DNA from: Tundrisphaera sp051175315
Lineage (GTDB): Bacteria; Planctomycetota; Planctomycetia; Isosphaerales; Isosphaeraceae
Direction of reading: 5' to 3'
Length of the DNA: 64,000 nucleotides
Assembly (NCBI RefSeq): GCF_051175315.1
Contig: NZ_CP195100.1
Span: 3,906,001 to 3,970,000, forward strand
Made by a program: the position numbers and the translations under genes. Below, piece by piece: positions 53,343 through 62,631 of this stretch (its first letter is position 1; the number at the start of each line of letters is the position of its first letter). The notes under the pieces are model-generated. The model was given only the letters and a program-made list of their open reading frames with translations. It was not told the DNA's origin and did not search any database.

Positions 53343-56300
53343 TCAGGACGGGTAGGCATCGGCCGCCTCCCGGTTCGGCCTCCCGGGGTCGAACCAGGGG
53401 TAGATGGCCGGCAGGACGATCAGCTTGAGCAGGGTGCTGGTCAGCAGCCCGCCGATGACGACGGTGGCCAGGGGCCGCTGGACCTCGGCGCCGGACCCGT
53501 GCGAGAACGCCATCGGCACGAACCCGAGGCTGGCGACCAGGCCGGTCATGAGGATCGGCCGGAGCCGCGACATCGAGGCGTCGGCCACGGCCTCCCGGAC
53601 GTCCTCGCCGGCCTCGATCAGGTGGCGGATCGCCGACACCAGGACCAGGCCGTCGAGCACGGCCACGCCCGAGAGGGCGATGAAGCCGACACCCGCCGAG
53701 ATGCTGAAGTTCAGCCCCCGGGCCCACAGCGCCAGGATCCCCCCCACCGCCCCGAGCGGGACCGACAGGAAGATCAGGATCCCCAGCTTCAACGACCCGA
53801 ACGTGACGAACAGCAGGAGGAAGATCAGGATCAGGGCGATCGGCACGACGATGGTCAGCCGCTTGGTGGCGGACTGGAGGTTCTCGAACGTCCCGCCCCA
53901 TTCCAGGACCGAGCCCCGGGGCAGCTCGACCTCCCGGGCCACCCGCTCCTGGGCCTCGGCCACGAAGCCGGCGAGGTCCCGGCCGCGGACGTTGGCCTGG
54001 ACCATCGCCCTCCGCTCGCGATCCTTCCGCCAGATCTCGTAGGTGCCGTCCTCCAGGGTGATGTCGGCCACGTCCTCCAGGGGGATCAGCCGCCCGTTGG
54101 GGTCGGCCACCTTGAGGAGCCGGATCGCGTCGATGTCGTTGCGGTACTCGGACTTGAACCGGACCTGGAGCGGGAAGCGCCGCTGCCCCTCGACCACCTG
54201 GCCGACCTCCACCCCGCCCAGCGCCGAGACCACGTCGAGCACGTCGGCGGCGTCGATCCCGTAGCGGGCGGCCCGCTCGCGGTCGACGTTGATCCGGAGG
54301 AACGGGAGGCCGCCCAGCACCTGCGCCTTCACGTCGACCGCCCCGGGGGTGGATTTGAGCACGGCGGCGAGCTGGTCGGCCTTCTCCTGGAGGACCTTGA
54401 GGTCGTCGCCGTAGAGGCTCAGCCCGACGTCGCCGCGGACGCCGGCCAGCAGGTCATTGAAGCGGCCGTCAATCGGCTGGGTGAAATTGACGAAGGTCCC
54501 GGGCAGGGTCGTCTCGCAGATCTTGGCGATCCCCTCGATCAGTTCCTCCTTCTCATGGACCTTGGTCCAGAGGTCGGGCTCGGTGAGGAACACGAAGACG
54601 TCCGTCGAGTTCACCCCGGCCGGGTCGATGCCGATCTCCGGCCGGCCGGTCCGACTGACGATCGAGCGAATCTCGGTCGGATAAGCGGCCTTGATCGCCC
54701 GCTCCAGCCGTGTCGTGTCGGCGATCCCCTCGGTCAGCCCGGCGCTGGGGGGCCGGGTGAGGATCACGACCATGTCCCCCTCGTCGAGCTTGGGGATGAA
54801 CTCCCCGCCCAGGCTGTGGGCGAACGGGATCGAGGCGCCGAGCATGGCGATCGAGGCGAGCGTGACCACGACGGGGTGGGCCAGCACCGTGCGGAGGACC
54901 GGCCGATACACGACCTTGGCCAGCCGGACCGGCCAGGTCTCCTTCTCCGACAGGCCGGACTTGAGGAAGAACGACGCCAGGACCGGCGTGGCGGTCAGCG
55001 ACAGGATCAGCGACCCGACCAGGGCGAAGATCACGGTCAGGGCCATCGGCCGGAACATCTTCCCCTCGACCCCTTCCAGGGCGAGGATCGGCAGGTGCAC
55101 CGTGGTGATGATCGCCACGCCGAAGACCACCGGCTTCTGCACCTCCAGCGTCGCCCGGCGGATGACCTCCTTGGCCGAGGCCGACTTGTCGGCGTGGCCG
55201 AGCCGCCCGACGCAGTTCTCGATCACGATCACCGCGCTGTCCACGATCAGGCCGAAGTCCAGCGCCCCCAGGCTCATCAGGCTGCCGGTGATCCCCAGGC
55301 CGAGCATCAGGTTGCCGGCGAACAGCATGGACAGCGGGATCGCCAGCGCCACGATCAGCCCGGCGGTGAGGTTGCCCAGCATGATCAGGAGCACGGCGAT
55401 GACCAGGATGCCCCCTTCGGCCAGGTTCTTGGCGACCGTGGAGATCGTCCGGGCGATCAGGGTGGCGCGATCGTAGTAGGTCTCGATGATCACGCCTTCG
55501 GGCAGCGTCTTCTGGATCTCCGCGAGCTTCGCCTTGATCCGGTTGACCACGACCCGCGCGTTCTCGTCGGCCAGCATCAGGACGGTGGCGGTCACCACCT
55601 CGCCGCGTCCGTCGCGGGTGACCGCACCGTTGCGGATCAGCGGGCCGAAGGCGACCTCGGCCACGTCGCGGACGAAGATGGGGGTGCCGCCGGCGGTGGT
55701 CTCCAGGGCGATCGACCCCAGCCCGTCGAGGCTGTCCACCAGGCCGACCCCGCGGATGATCCGCTGCTCGCCGTTGCGCTGGATGTAGCCGCCGCCCGAG
55801 TTGCTGTTGTTGCGGCGGATCGCCTCGAAGACCCGGGTGGCCGAGATGTTGCGGGCCGCCAGGCGATTGGGGTCGAGGCGGACCTCGTAGGTCTTCATCA
55901 GCCCGCCGAAGGCGTTGACCTCGACCACGCCCGGGACGCTCTTGAGCCGGCGGGCGACCTCCCAGTCGAGGATCGTCCGCAGCTCCATCGGCGTGTGATT
56001 GGACTTCGATTTCGGGTCGTCCCGGACCTCGAACTGAAAGATCTCGCCGAGCCCGGTGGCGATCGGCCCCATCTCCGGCTCGCCGAATTCCTTGGGGATT
56101 TCCGACTGGACCTGGTTCAGCCGCTCGCCGACCTGCTGGCGGGCCCAGTAGATGTCGGTCCCGTCGCGGAAGACGATGGTGACGCCCGAGATGCCGAACT
56201 GCGAGAACGAGCGGACTTCCTGGACCGAGGGGATGCCGTTCATGGCATTCTCGACCGGGATCGTGATGAATTGCTCCACCTCCTCCGGGCCCAGCGCCGG

Positions 56301-56459
56301 GGCGCTGGTCAGGGCCATGACCTGGACGTTGGTGATGTCCGGCACGGCGTCGATGGGGAGGTTCAGGAGGGAGTAGACCCCGGAGGCGACCAGGGCCAAC
56401 ATGCCGAGGACCACCGCCCCGCGATGGCGCATCGAGGCGTTGACGAGCGATTCAAACAT
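53343..56459 (-). CDS. Heavy-metal efflux RND pump (CzcA/CusA family)
   Basis: This 1038-residue inner-membrane proton/metal antiporter starts at ATG 56459; the TTG four codons upstream is too close to the GAGG. Helix 1 (GAVVLGMLALVASGVYSLLN) is followed by the RND block LPIDAVPDITNVQVMALTSA. The helix-4 signature near residues 396-415 reads DFGLIVDSAVIVIEN, with two Asp and a Glu for proton relay. This form is close to the DFG.IVDG.V...EN of divalent-cation (Co/Zn/Cd/Ni) pumps, and unlike the form in Cu/Ag pumps. A second hydrophobic half ends near the C-terminus. It is flanked by its adaptor (69 bases upstream) and its outer-membrane partner, so the complete tripartite pump is encoded here. 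Confidence 0.94.
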   Translation of the reverse strand: MFESLVNASMRHRGAVVLGMLALVASGVYSLLNLPIDAVPDITNVQVMALTSAPALGPEEVEQFITIPVENAMNGIPSVQEVRSFSQFGISGVTIVFRDGTDIYWARQQVGERLNQVQSEIPKEFGEPEMGPIATGLGEIFQFEVRDDPKSKSNHTPMELRTILDWEVARRLKSVPGVVEVNAFGGLMKTYEVRLDPNRLAARNISATRVFEAIRRNNSNSGGGYIQRNGEQRIIRGVGLVDSLDGLGSIALETTAGGTPIFVRDVAEVAFGPLIRNGAVTRDGRGEVVTATVLMLADENARVVVNRIKAKLAEIQKTLPEGVIIETYYDRATLIARTISTVAKNLAEGGILVIAVLLIMLGNLTAGLIVALAIPLSMLFAGNLMLGLGITGSLMSLGALDFGLIVDSAVIVIENCVGRLGHADKSASAKEVIRRATLEVQKPVVFGVAIITTVHLPILALEGVEGKMFRPMALTVIFALVGSLILSLTATPVLASFFLKSGLSEKETWPVRLAKVVYRPVLRTVLAHPVVVTLASIAMLGASIPFAHSLGGEFIPKLDEGDMVVILTRPPSAGLTEGIADTTRLERAIKAAYPTEIRSIVSRTGRPEIGIDPAGVNSTDVFVFLTEPDLWTKVHEKEELIEGIAKICETTLPGTFVNFTQPIDGRFNDLLAGVRGDVGLSLYGDDLKVLQEKADQLAAVLKSTPGAVDVKAQVLGGLPFLRINVDRERAARYGIDAADVLDVVSALGGVEVGQVVEGQRRFPLQVRFKSEYRNDIDAIRLLKVADPNGRLIPLEDVADITLEDGTYEIWRKDRERRAMVQANVRGRDLAGFVAEAQERVAREVELPRGSVLEWGGTFENLQSATKRLTIVVPIALILIFLLLFVTFGSLKLGILIFLSVPLGAVGGILALWARGLNFSISAGVGFIALSGVAVLDGLVLVSAIRHLIEAGEDVREAVADASMSRLRPILMTGLVASLGFVPMAFSHGSGAEVQRPLATVVIGGLLTSTLLKLIVLPAIYPWFDPGRPNREAADAYPS

Positions 56460-56528
56460 GGCGGGATGCAAACCTCGCGGTCAGGGGAAGATCGAAGGGT
56501 GGAGGACGACGCGCCGGCGTGCCCGGCG

Positions 56529-58073
56529 TCAGCCGCCCGACCGCCGGATCTCCTCGGCCTTGAGCTTGAACGCCCCCTGGCTGACGACCTGGGCGCCGGG
56601 TTCGAGCCCCCCCAGGATCAACGCCTTGTCCTTGATGCGATCCCCGACGACCACGTCGCGGCGGCGGAACCGTTCGTCGCCGTCGCGGACGTAGACGAAC
56701 GTCCGATCGGCCTCGGTCACCAGCGACGAGAACGGGACCACCAGGGCCTTCCGCCCGCCCTGGGTGTGGATGGCGACGTCCACATACATGCCAGGCTTCA
56801 GCTCGCGGCCGGGGTTCTCGGCGCGGGCCAGCAGCTTCACCATCCGGCTCTTCTCGTCCACCAGGTCGCCGGTGTAGATCACCTTGCCGGCGAAGGTCCG
56901 CCCCGGGTAGGCCGGCGAGCTGAGGAGGACCTCGGCCCCGTCGCTCGCCCCCAGCAGGGCGAAATGGCTCTCGTGGACGCTCGCCTCGACCCAGACCGAT
57001 CGGAGGTCGGCCATCGTGAAGATCCGCCGCGCCAGGTCGACCGGGACGCCCGGGACGATCATCTCCCGGTCCAGGATCACCCCATCGAAGGGGGCCCGGA
57101 TCGTGTAGGTGCTCAGCGGCTGGGTCGAGGTATCCGACGCGGGCGGGGATTTGGGCCCTTCCGGCAGGGGGGCCTCATCCGGCTCCAGCGGGACGTCCAG
57201 GACGCGGAGCCGTTCCTTGGCGACGCGGGTCGAGGTCTGGGCCGCGCGCAGCTCCTGCTGGGCCAGGGTGTTGGCCAGCTGGGTCTCCACGCCCACGCGG
57301 TCCATCAGCCCCTGGTAGGTGGCCAGGGCCGACTCGTACTCGGCCACGACCATCTGATAACGCGACAGGGCCACGGCGTTGTTCTTGAGCAGGTCCTTGT
57401 TCCGCTCCAGGGAGGTCCAGGTCAGGCGGCGATTGGCGTCGGCGGTCAGCAGCCGCTCGCGATCGGCCCCGATGGCCCGCCCTTCGAACCGGCGGCGGAT
57501 CTCCTCGGGCGGGACGTTGTTCTTGAGCTGGTCGATCAGTTCGAGGGTGGCGGCGGTGATCCCCTCCTGCCAGTCGGCCCGGGTCCGGGCCACGTCGAGC
57601 ATCTGCTCCTTGGTCAGGAGTTCCAGGCGGGCCTGGGCCACCTCGGGGCTATCGATGGTCGCCAGGAGCTGCCCGGCGCGGACGTCCTGTCCGATCTGGG
57701 CGGACACGTTGCGGACCACGCCCGCCGCCCTGGGGGTGATGTAGGCGAACCGGGTCTCGTCGGGCGTGACCTTGCCGGGGGCCTCGATGATCTCCGAGCC
57801 GGGGCTCGGCTCCGCCGGGGCGACCTCCAGCCCGATCGATTTCTGCTGATCGGCCGTCAGGAGTACCACGCCCGCCTCGGCCTGGACCGGGTTCGCTTCG
57901 CCCTGCTCCCGGGCGGCCGCGGCCTGCTCGGCCGGATGGCCCTGGCGGGCCTCGCTCCCCCGGAGCTTGGCCCAGGCGAACGGGAAGGCCGCGGCGACGG
58001 CCGCGATCCCCAGGAGCGACCAGGTCGCGATCCGGACCGGACGCTTCTCCCAGGATTGACTCAATTTCGACAT
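56529..58073 (-). CDS. Membrane fusion protein of RND metal efflux (CzcB/CusB-like)
   Basis: This 514-residue adaptor has one N-terminal membrane anchor (IATWSLLGIAAVAAAFPFAW). The lipoyl/barrel-sandwich half begins IIEAPGKVTPDETRFAYITP; a long alpha-hairpin (about 195-320) includes QLANTLAQQELRAAQTSTRV. The beta-barrel and membrane-proximal domains follow, with YTIRAPFDGVILDREMIVPG. It would link the pump to the outer-membrane channel. Start ATG 58073 has GGTGAT six bases upstream; the longer frame to 58139 lies in the hairpin leader. No N-terminal Met-rich metal-binding segment was seen. It is the first gene of the operon. Confidence 0.93.
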   Translation of the reverse strand: MSKLSQSWEKRPVRIATWSLLGIAAVAAAFPFAWAKLRGSEARQGHPAEQAAAAREQGEANPVQAEAGVVLLTADQQKSIGLEVAPAEPSPGSEIIEAPGKVTPDETRFAYITPRAAGVVRNVSAQIGQDVRAGQLLATIDSPEVAQARLELLTKEQMLDVARTRADWQEGITAATLELIDQLKNNVPPEEIRRRFEGRAIGADRERLLTADANRRLTWTSLERNKDLLKNNAVALSRYQMVVAEYESALATYQGLMDRVGVETQLANTLAQQELRAAQTSTRVAKERLRVLDVPLEPDEAPLPEGPKSPPASDTSTQPLSTYTIRAPFDGVILDREMIVPGVPVDLARRIFTMADLRSVWVEASVHESHFALLGASDGAEVLLSSPAYPGRTFAGKVIYTGDLVDEKSRMVKLLARAENPGRELKPGMYVDVAIHTQGGRKALVVPFSSLVTEADRTFVYVRDGDERFRRRDVVVGDRIKDKALILGGLEPGAQVVSQGAFKLKAEEIRRSGG

Positions 58074-58145
58074 CGAACGATCACCCCGCCGGGCCGCCGG
58101 GGCCCGGTTCAGCAGAGGCGCCGACCTGGCGAAGGGCATTCTTCG

Positions 58146-58196
58146 CTCGGGGACGACGCCCCGAGGGCGAGACGAGTCGTGGCAAAGGACGACTCG
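58146..58196 (-). promoter_or_regulatory. Two hairpins in the leader of the metal-efflux operon
   Basis: Between the promoter candidate and the adaptor ATG are two tandem perfect hairpins. One is CGAGTCGT/ACGACTCG around an 8-base loop (58173-58196); the other is CTCGGGG/CCCCGAG around ACGACG (58146-58165). Neither is followed by a U tract. They lie in the 5' untranslated region of the transcript and could act as operator, attenuator or stability elements. Confidence 0.45.
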
Positions 58197-58246
58197 GCGT
58201 GATGCCCTCGTCGATTGGAAGGGCCGGCGGGTCGGGACCGGCTGAC

Positions 58247-58275
58247 ATTACATTCATCTTATCCGACCGGATCAA
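58247..58275 (-). promoter_or_regulatory. Promoter of the metal-efflux operon
   Basis: TTGATC (58275-58270) and TGTAAT (58252-58247) are spaced by 17 bases on the minus strand. The -10 box matches five of six consensus bases. The -35 box overlaps the stop codon of the upstream DUF1501 gene. The predicted leader is about 165 bases and contains both hairpins. No MerR-type long spacer is seen. Confidence 0.5.
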
Positions 58276-59717
58276 GCGCCGGTGGATTTTCCCGCGGGCA
58301 CCTCGGCCGGGGACCCGGCGAGCCTGGTCGAGACGACGCCCTCGTTGAGGGTCGCTCGTTCGGGCCGGCCCTTGTGGAGGTAGACCAGCTTGGTGTGGTC
58401 CAGCCCCATCAGGTGCATGACCGTGGCGTGGAGGTCGTGGACGTGCATCCGGTCCTCGATGGCGTGGAGGCCCACCTCGTCGGTGGCCCCGATCGTCCGG
58501 CCCCCCTGGATCCCCGCACCGGCCATCCACATGGTGAAGCCGTAGGGGTTGTGGTCGCGGCCGTCTCCCTGCTCGGACATCGGGGTGCGGCCGAATTCGC
58601 CGCCCCAGATCACCAGGGTCTCGTCGAGCAGGCCGCGCCGCTTCAGGTCCTTCAACAGCCCGGCGACCGGCAGGTCCATGGCCCGGCAGAGGTCGGAGTG
58701 GTTCTTCTCGATCCCCTTGTGGGCGTCCCACTTCGAGCCGGCCCCGTGGTAGAGCTGGACGAACCGGACGCCGCGCTCGACCAGGCGGCGGGCCAGCAGG
58801 CAGTTGCGGCCGAACACCTCGGTCTCCTTCTGTCCGAGGCCGTAGAGGGCCTTGGTTTCCTCGCTCTCGTCGGCGATGTCGACGGCCTCGGGCGCCTCGG
58901 CTTGCATCCGGAAGGCCAGCTCGTAGGCGCGGATCCGGGCTTCCAGCTCGGTCTGCTCGGGGCGGGTCTCGGCGTGCCGGGTGTTGATCTGGCGGAGGTA
59001 TTCGAGCTTGCCTCGCTGGCGATCGGGGCCGACCTCCTTGGGGGTTTCCAGGTTGGGGATCACGTCGGGGGCGGCCCCGAGGCGGATCCCCTGGTGGGTG
59101 GCCGGCATGAAGCCGGCGCCCCAGTTCCGGGGCCCGCCCGCGACGATGCTGGGCCGGTCCAGGAGCACGACGTAGCCGGGCAGGTTGGCGTTCTCCGAGC
59201 CGAGCCCGTAGTTCACCCAGCTGCCCAGCGACGGGCGGCCGGCCAGCGTCGACCCGGTGTTCATCTGGCAGACGCCGCCGACGTGGTTGAGCCCGTTGGA
59301 CCAGCACGACCGGATCACGGCGAGGTCGTCGGCGCAGCCGGCGATCTCGGGCAGCCAGTCCGAGATCCAGAGCCCGCCCTCCCCGTGCTGCTTCCACTTC
59401 CGCTGCGAGGCCATCAGCGGGGCGTTGGATTCGCCCATCGGCAGGATGACCGGCTTGAAGCTGGGCGGGAGCTTCTGACCGGCCAGCTCGTTGACCAGGG
59501 GCTTGGGGTCGAACAGGTCGATGTGGCTGGGGCCGCCCTCGATGAACACGAAGATGCAGCTCTTGGCGCGGGCGGGGGTCGTCCACGACGGGAGCGCCGC
59601 CCGGTCCGAGGCCCGGGCCGGGCCGGCGCCCAGGAGCGAGGCCAGGGCCATCGCGCCGAACCCACCGCCGCCCCGCGTGAGCATCTCGCGACGGGTCATC
59701 GTCCTCGGGTCGGTCAT
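58272..59717 (-). CDS. DUF1501 protein, partner of the next DUF1549/1553 gene
   Basis: This 481-residue protein starts at ATG 59717, with GGTGGGA upstream. The Tat signal is MTRREMLTRGGGGFGAMALA. Landmarks are IFVFIEGGPSHIDLFDPKP near residue 50 and GGEFGRTPMSEQGDGRDHNP in the C-terminal third. It follows the DUF1549/1553/cytochrome gene by 19 bases in the direction of transcription, the same order as the pair at 28996-32505. The two DUF1501 proteins differ in loops (this one has a helical EEAR-like insert near KLEYLRQINTRHAET), so the two pairs are old paralogues rather than a recent duplication. Confidence 0.93.
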   Translation of the reverse strand: MTDPRTMTRREMLTRGGGGFGAMALASLLGAGPARASDRAALPSWTTPARAKSCIFVFIEGGPSHIDLFDPKPLVNELAGQKLPPSFKPVILPMGESNAPLMASQRKWKQHGEGGLWISDWLPEIAGCADDLAVIRSCWSNGLNHVGGVCQMNTGSTLAGRPSLGSWVNYGLGSENANLPGYVVLLDRPSIVAGGPRNWGAGFMPATHQGIRLGAAPDVIPNLETPKEVGPDRQRGKLEYLRQINTRHAETRPEQTELEARIRAYELAFRMQAEAPEAVDIADESEETKALYGLGQKETEVFGRNCLLARRLVERGVRFVQLYHGAGSKWDAHKGIEKNHSDLCRAMDLPVAGLLKDLKRRGLLDETLVIWGGEFGRTPMSEQGDGRDHNPYGFTMWMAGAGIQGGRTIGATDEVGLHAIEDRMHVHDLHATVMHLMGLDHTKLVYLHKGRPERATLNEGVVSTRLAGSPAEVPAGKSTGA

Positions 59718-59736
59718 GATCGGGGTCCCACCGGGA

Positions 59737-62241
59737 TTAGTCGACGTAGAGGAATTCGCTCGCGTTGAGCAGGGCGTGGCAGAAATCCACCAGGGCCGTC
59801 TTCTCGGGCTCCTCGGCGGAGCGGGCGGCCTGGTCGCGGAGGAAGGCCCGGGCATCGGCCCGCTCGGACGGGTCGGGCCTGCGGCCGAAGGCCAGGCGGT
59901 AGGCCAGCTCGACCCGGCCGTCCTCGTCGGGCGCGGCGTCGCCGACCCTCCGCGCGAACCCCCGGGCCCGCTCCAGCCCCCAGGGGCCGTTGATCATCAG
60001 GAGGGCCTGGAGGGGCGTGACCGAGATGTTGCGCTGCGGGGTGGTGCTGGAGCTGTCGGGGGCGTCGAACCCGTCGCTCAGCGGGTCGCGCTTGTTGCGC
60101 AGGACCTTGAGGTAGACCATCCGCCGGGGCTTGCTGAAATCGACGGCCGGGCCCCCGACGGAGGCGTCCAGCTCACCGCTGACGGCCAGGATCGCGTCGT
60201 GGATCGGCTCGACCTCCAGCCTCCGCGACGTCATCCGCCACAGGAGGCGGTTCTCCGGGTCGGCCTTCATGCCGACCTCGGGCGCAGGGTGCTCGGCGCC
60301 CTGGCGATAGGTCGCGCTGCGGAGGATCAGCCGGTGCATCGCCTTGAGCGACCAGCCTTCCTGGACGAAGGTCGAGGCCAGCCAGTCGAGCAGCTCCGGA
60401 TGGCTGGGCCGGTCCCCCTTGCGGCCGAAGTCGCTGGACGTGCCGACCAGCCCCCGGCCGAAGTGCGACTGCCAGACGCGGTTGACGGCCACGCGGGTCG
60501 TCAGGGGGTTGTCCGCCCGGCCGATCCAGGCGGCGAGGGCGGAGCGGCGGCCGGTCGACTCGGGGGCGACGGGCACGATCGACGCCGGGGACGGGTCGAG
60601 CAGGGTCAGGAAGCCGGGCTCCACCGGGGTCTTCGAGCGATCGCCGGGGATGTAAGTGGGCGGGGCGATCGGGCCGACGTCGCAGACGGTCATCGCCGTC
60701 GGCAGGGGGGCGGGCCGGGGCGTCGCGGATTCGGCCAGACGCTTCTGGAGCTCCTCCCACTCCTTCTTCACCTTGCCCTTCTTCATCACGGCCGGCAGCT
60801 TTTTGTGCTCGTCGACGATCTGCCGGTAGGCCAGCTCGGCGATCAGGTGCTCGGCGGGGGTCCGCTCGGCCCGGGGCTTCTTCAGGAGGGCCTGGATCTC
60901 CTCGGAGAACCGATTGAAGGCGGTGGTGACCTCCTTCTCCAGGATGGGACGTTCCAGGTCGGCGATCTGCGCCAGGATCGGCGCGGCGTCCGCCTCCCAG
61001 GCCGCCGTCGCCCGGTCGTGATCGGCCTTCTCCCCCGGGGAGGCCAGCGCGAATTCGTCGCGGGGCCAGATCGGCTCGAAGAAGGCCCGCAGGCGGAAGT
61101 AATCGCGCTGGAGGATCGGGTCGAACTTGTGGTCGTGGCAGCGGGCGCAGGCCAGGCCCATCCCCAGGAAGACGTCGCCGGTCACGTCGGTGATGTCGTT
61201 GAGGATGGTGTCCCACTGGCCGTGCACGTCCCTCTGGTTGTACTCGTAGGTCCCCAGGCGGAGGTAGCCGGCCGCCACGCGCAGCTCGGGGTCGTCCGGG
61301 TCGATCTCGTCGCCGGCCAGCTGCTCGGCGGCGAAGCGGTTGTAGGGCCGGTCCTCGTTGAACGCCTTGACCACGTAGTCGCGGTAGCGGAAGGCGTCGG
61401 GCCGCTCGGCGTCCTCGTTGTAGCCGTCGGAGTCGGCGTAGCGCACCAGGTCGAGCCAGTGCCGGGCCCAGCGCTCGCCATACCGGGGGCTGGCCAGCAT
61501 CGATTCGACCAGCTCGTCGTACGCCTCGGGCCGGGCGTCGGCGACGAAGGCGTCGACGGCCTCCGGGGTCGGCGGCAGGCCGAGCAGGTCGAACGAGAGG
61601 CGGCGGATCAGGGTCGTCCGATCGGCCTCGGGGGCCGGCGTCAGCCCGGACTCCCGGAGCTTCGCGAATACGAAGCGGTCGATGGCATTCCGCGACCACC
61701 CGCCGTCATCCACGGCCGGGGGCTCGGGGTGCCGGACCGGCTGGAACGACCAGAAGGCGCGATCCTCGTCGGTGATCTTGGGGCGGGCTTCGGCGGTCGG
61801 GGCGGGGATCGCCTCGTCGCCGCCGGGCCAGGGGGTGCCCATCGCGATCCAGCGCGTCAGGATGGCGCGCCGTTCGTCGGAAAGCTTCCCCTTGGGGGGC
61901 ATCTCCAGCCCCTGATATTCGATCGCCTCGACCAGCAGGCTTTCCTCGGGCTTGCCGGGGACCGCCGCCGGGCCGCTGTCGCCGCCCGAGAGCACGCCTG
62001 CCCGCGAGTCGAGCCGGAGCTTGCCGCCCTGCTTCTTGGGGCCGTGGCAGGAGATGCAATTCTCGATGAGGAGGGGCCGCACTTCGGACTCGAAGAACCG
62101 GACCGCTTCGGGGCCGGGCTCGGCGTCCGACCCGGAGGCCGGCGCCGGCGCGATCGGGACCAGCCACGGGATCCACAGGGCGAGTCGCCAGGGGCGGAAG
62201 TTGGCCTGGTCTCGCTGCCCGAAGGCCGTGGTCGGACGCAT
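59737..62241 (-). CDS. Planctomycete cytochrome-type DUF1549/DUF1553 protein
   Basis: This 834-residue exported protein carries a short N-terminal hydrophobic segment (LALWIPWLVPIAPAPAS). A c-type cytochrome-like domain (PSCyt1) has CISCHG with Cys62, Cys65 and His66, and ends with GLEMPPKGKLSDER, where the Met may be the second heme ligand. DUF1549 follows (FVFAKLRESGL ... FDLLGLPPTPEAVDAFV) with a second CXXCH (CARCHDHKFDP). DUF1553 (LAAWIGRADNPLTTRVAVNR) closes the chain. The ATG has GGGGAG seven bases upstream. Heme attachment and electron transfer in the periplasm are inferred from the motifs. It is the first gene of the two-gene set with the following DUF1501 gene. Confidence 0.93.
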   Translation of the reverse strand: MRPTTAFGQRDQANFRPWRLALWIPWLVPIAPAPASGSDAEPGPEAVRFFESEVRPLLIENCISCHGPKKQGGKLRLDSRAGVLSGGDSGPAAVPGKPEESLLVEAIEYQGLEMPPKGKLSDERRAILTRWIAMGTPWPGGDEAIPAPTAEARPKITDEDRAFWSFQPVRHPEPPAVDDGGWSRNAIDRFVFAKLRESGLTPAPEADRTTLIRRLSFDLLGLPPTPEAVDAFVADARPEAYDELVESMLASPRYGERWARHWLDLVRYADSDGYNEDAERPDAFRYRDYVVKAFNEDRPYNRFAAEQLAGDEIDPDDPELRVAAGYLRLGTYEYNQRDVHGQWDTILNDITDVTGDVFLGMGLACARCHDHKFDPILQRDYFRLRAFFEPIWPRDEFALASPGEKADHDRATAAWEADAAPILAQIADLERPILEKEVTTAFNRFSEEIQALLKKPRAERTPAEHLIAELAYRQIVDEHKKLPAVMKKGKVKKEWEELQKRLAESATPRPAPLPTAMTVCDVGPIAPPTYIPGDRSKTPVEPGFLTLLDPSPASIVPVAPESTGRRSALAAWIGRADNPLTTRVAVNRVWQSHFGRGLVGTSSDFGRKGDRPSHPELLDWLASTFVQEGWSLKAMHRLILRSATYRQGAEHPAPEVGMKADPENRLLWRMTSRRLEVEPIHDAILAVSGELDASVGGPAVDFSKPRRMVYLKVLRNKRDPLSDGFDAPDSSSTTPQRNISVTPLQALLMINGPWGLERARGFARRVGDAAPDEDGRVELAYRLAFGRRPDPSERADARAFLRDQAARSAEEPEKTALVDFCHALLNASEFLYVD

Positions 62242-62588
62242 CGATTCGTCTCCCCTGGGATTCCTCGTCTCATCTTCGCGGGGCCGGGCCGTCCGGGCAA
62301 GCCGGCCGGCCGGGGCATCGCATCGAGGAGGGCGTGACGCGGGAACTCGATGAACGGCGGGAACTTCCGGGCACCTCGCCGCCGGCTCGGGTCCGGGGCA
62401 TCTCGCCCGGTCGATCGGGGGGTCGGTTCGGGCGGGGCGGGGCCGGGGCGGCGCAGGATCCGCGGTCGATGGCCAGGGCCAGCATAAACGACGATCGTAC
62501 CGGATGCGAAGCGAAATCCGCGTGGTTTTCCCATTGTGTTGTCATGCCCCGCACGATCCGACCAGGCCCGAACGCCGGGGCGAATCCC
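62242..62588. other. Divergent intergenic region, no gene seen
   Basis: About 350 bases separate the minus-strand cytochrome gene from the plus-strand promoter at 62589. An AT-richer patch near 62480-62545 (around CATAAACGACGATCGTAC and GTGGTTTTCCCATTGTG) probably contains the minus-strand promoter, but no pair of boxes at proper spacing was convincing. Short frames here lack ribosome sites. Confidence 0.4.
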
Positions 62589-62618
62589 TTGAGCCGGCGT
62601 CGGCCTTCGGTGTAGACT
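62589..62618 (+). promoter_or_regulatory. Possible promoter of the HhH gene and uvrB
   Basis: TTGAGC (62589-62594) and TAGACT (62613-62618) are spaced by 18 bases, both moderate matches. The start site would fall about 7 bases before ATG 62632, so translation from that ATG would be nearly leaderless; a later Met is an alternative. Confidence 0.35.
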
Positions 62619-62631
62619 GAACGGGCATTCA

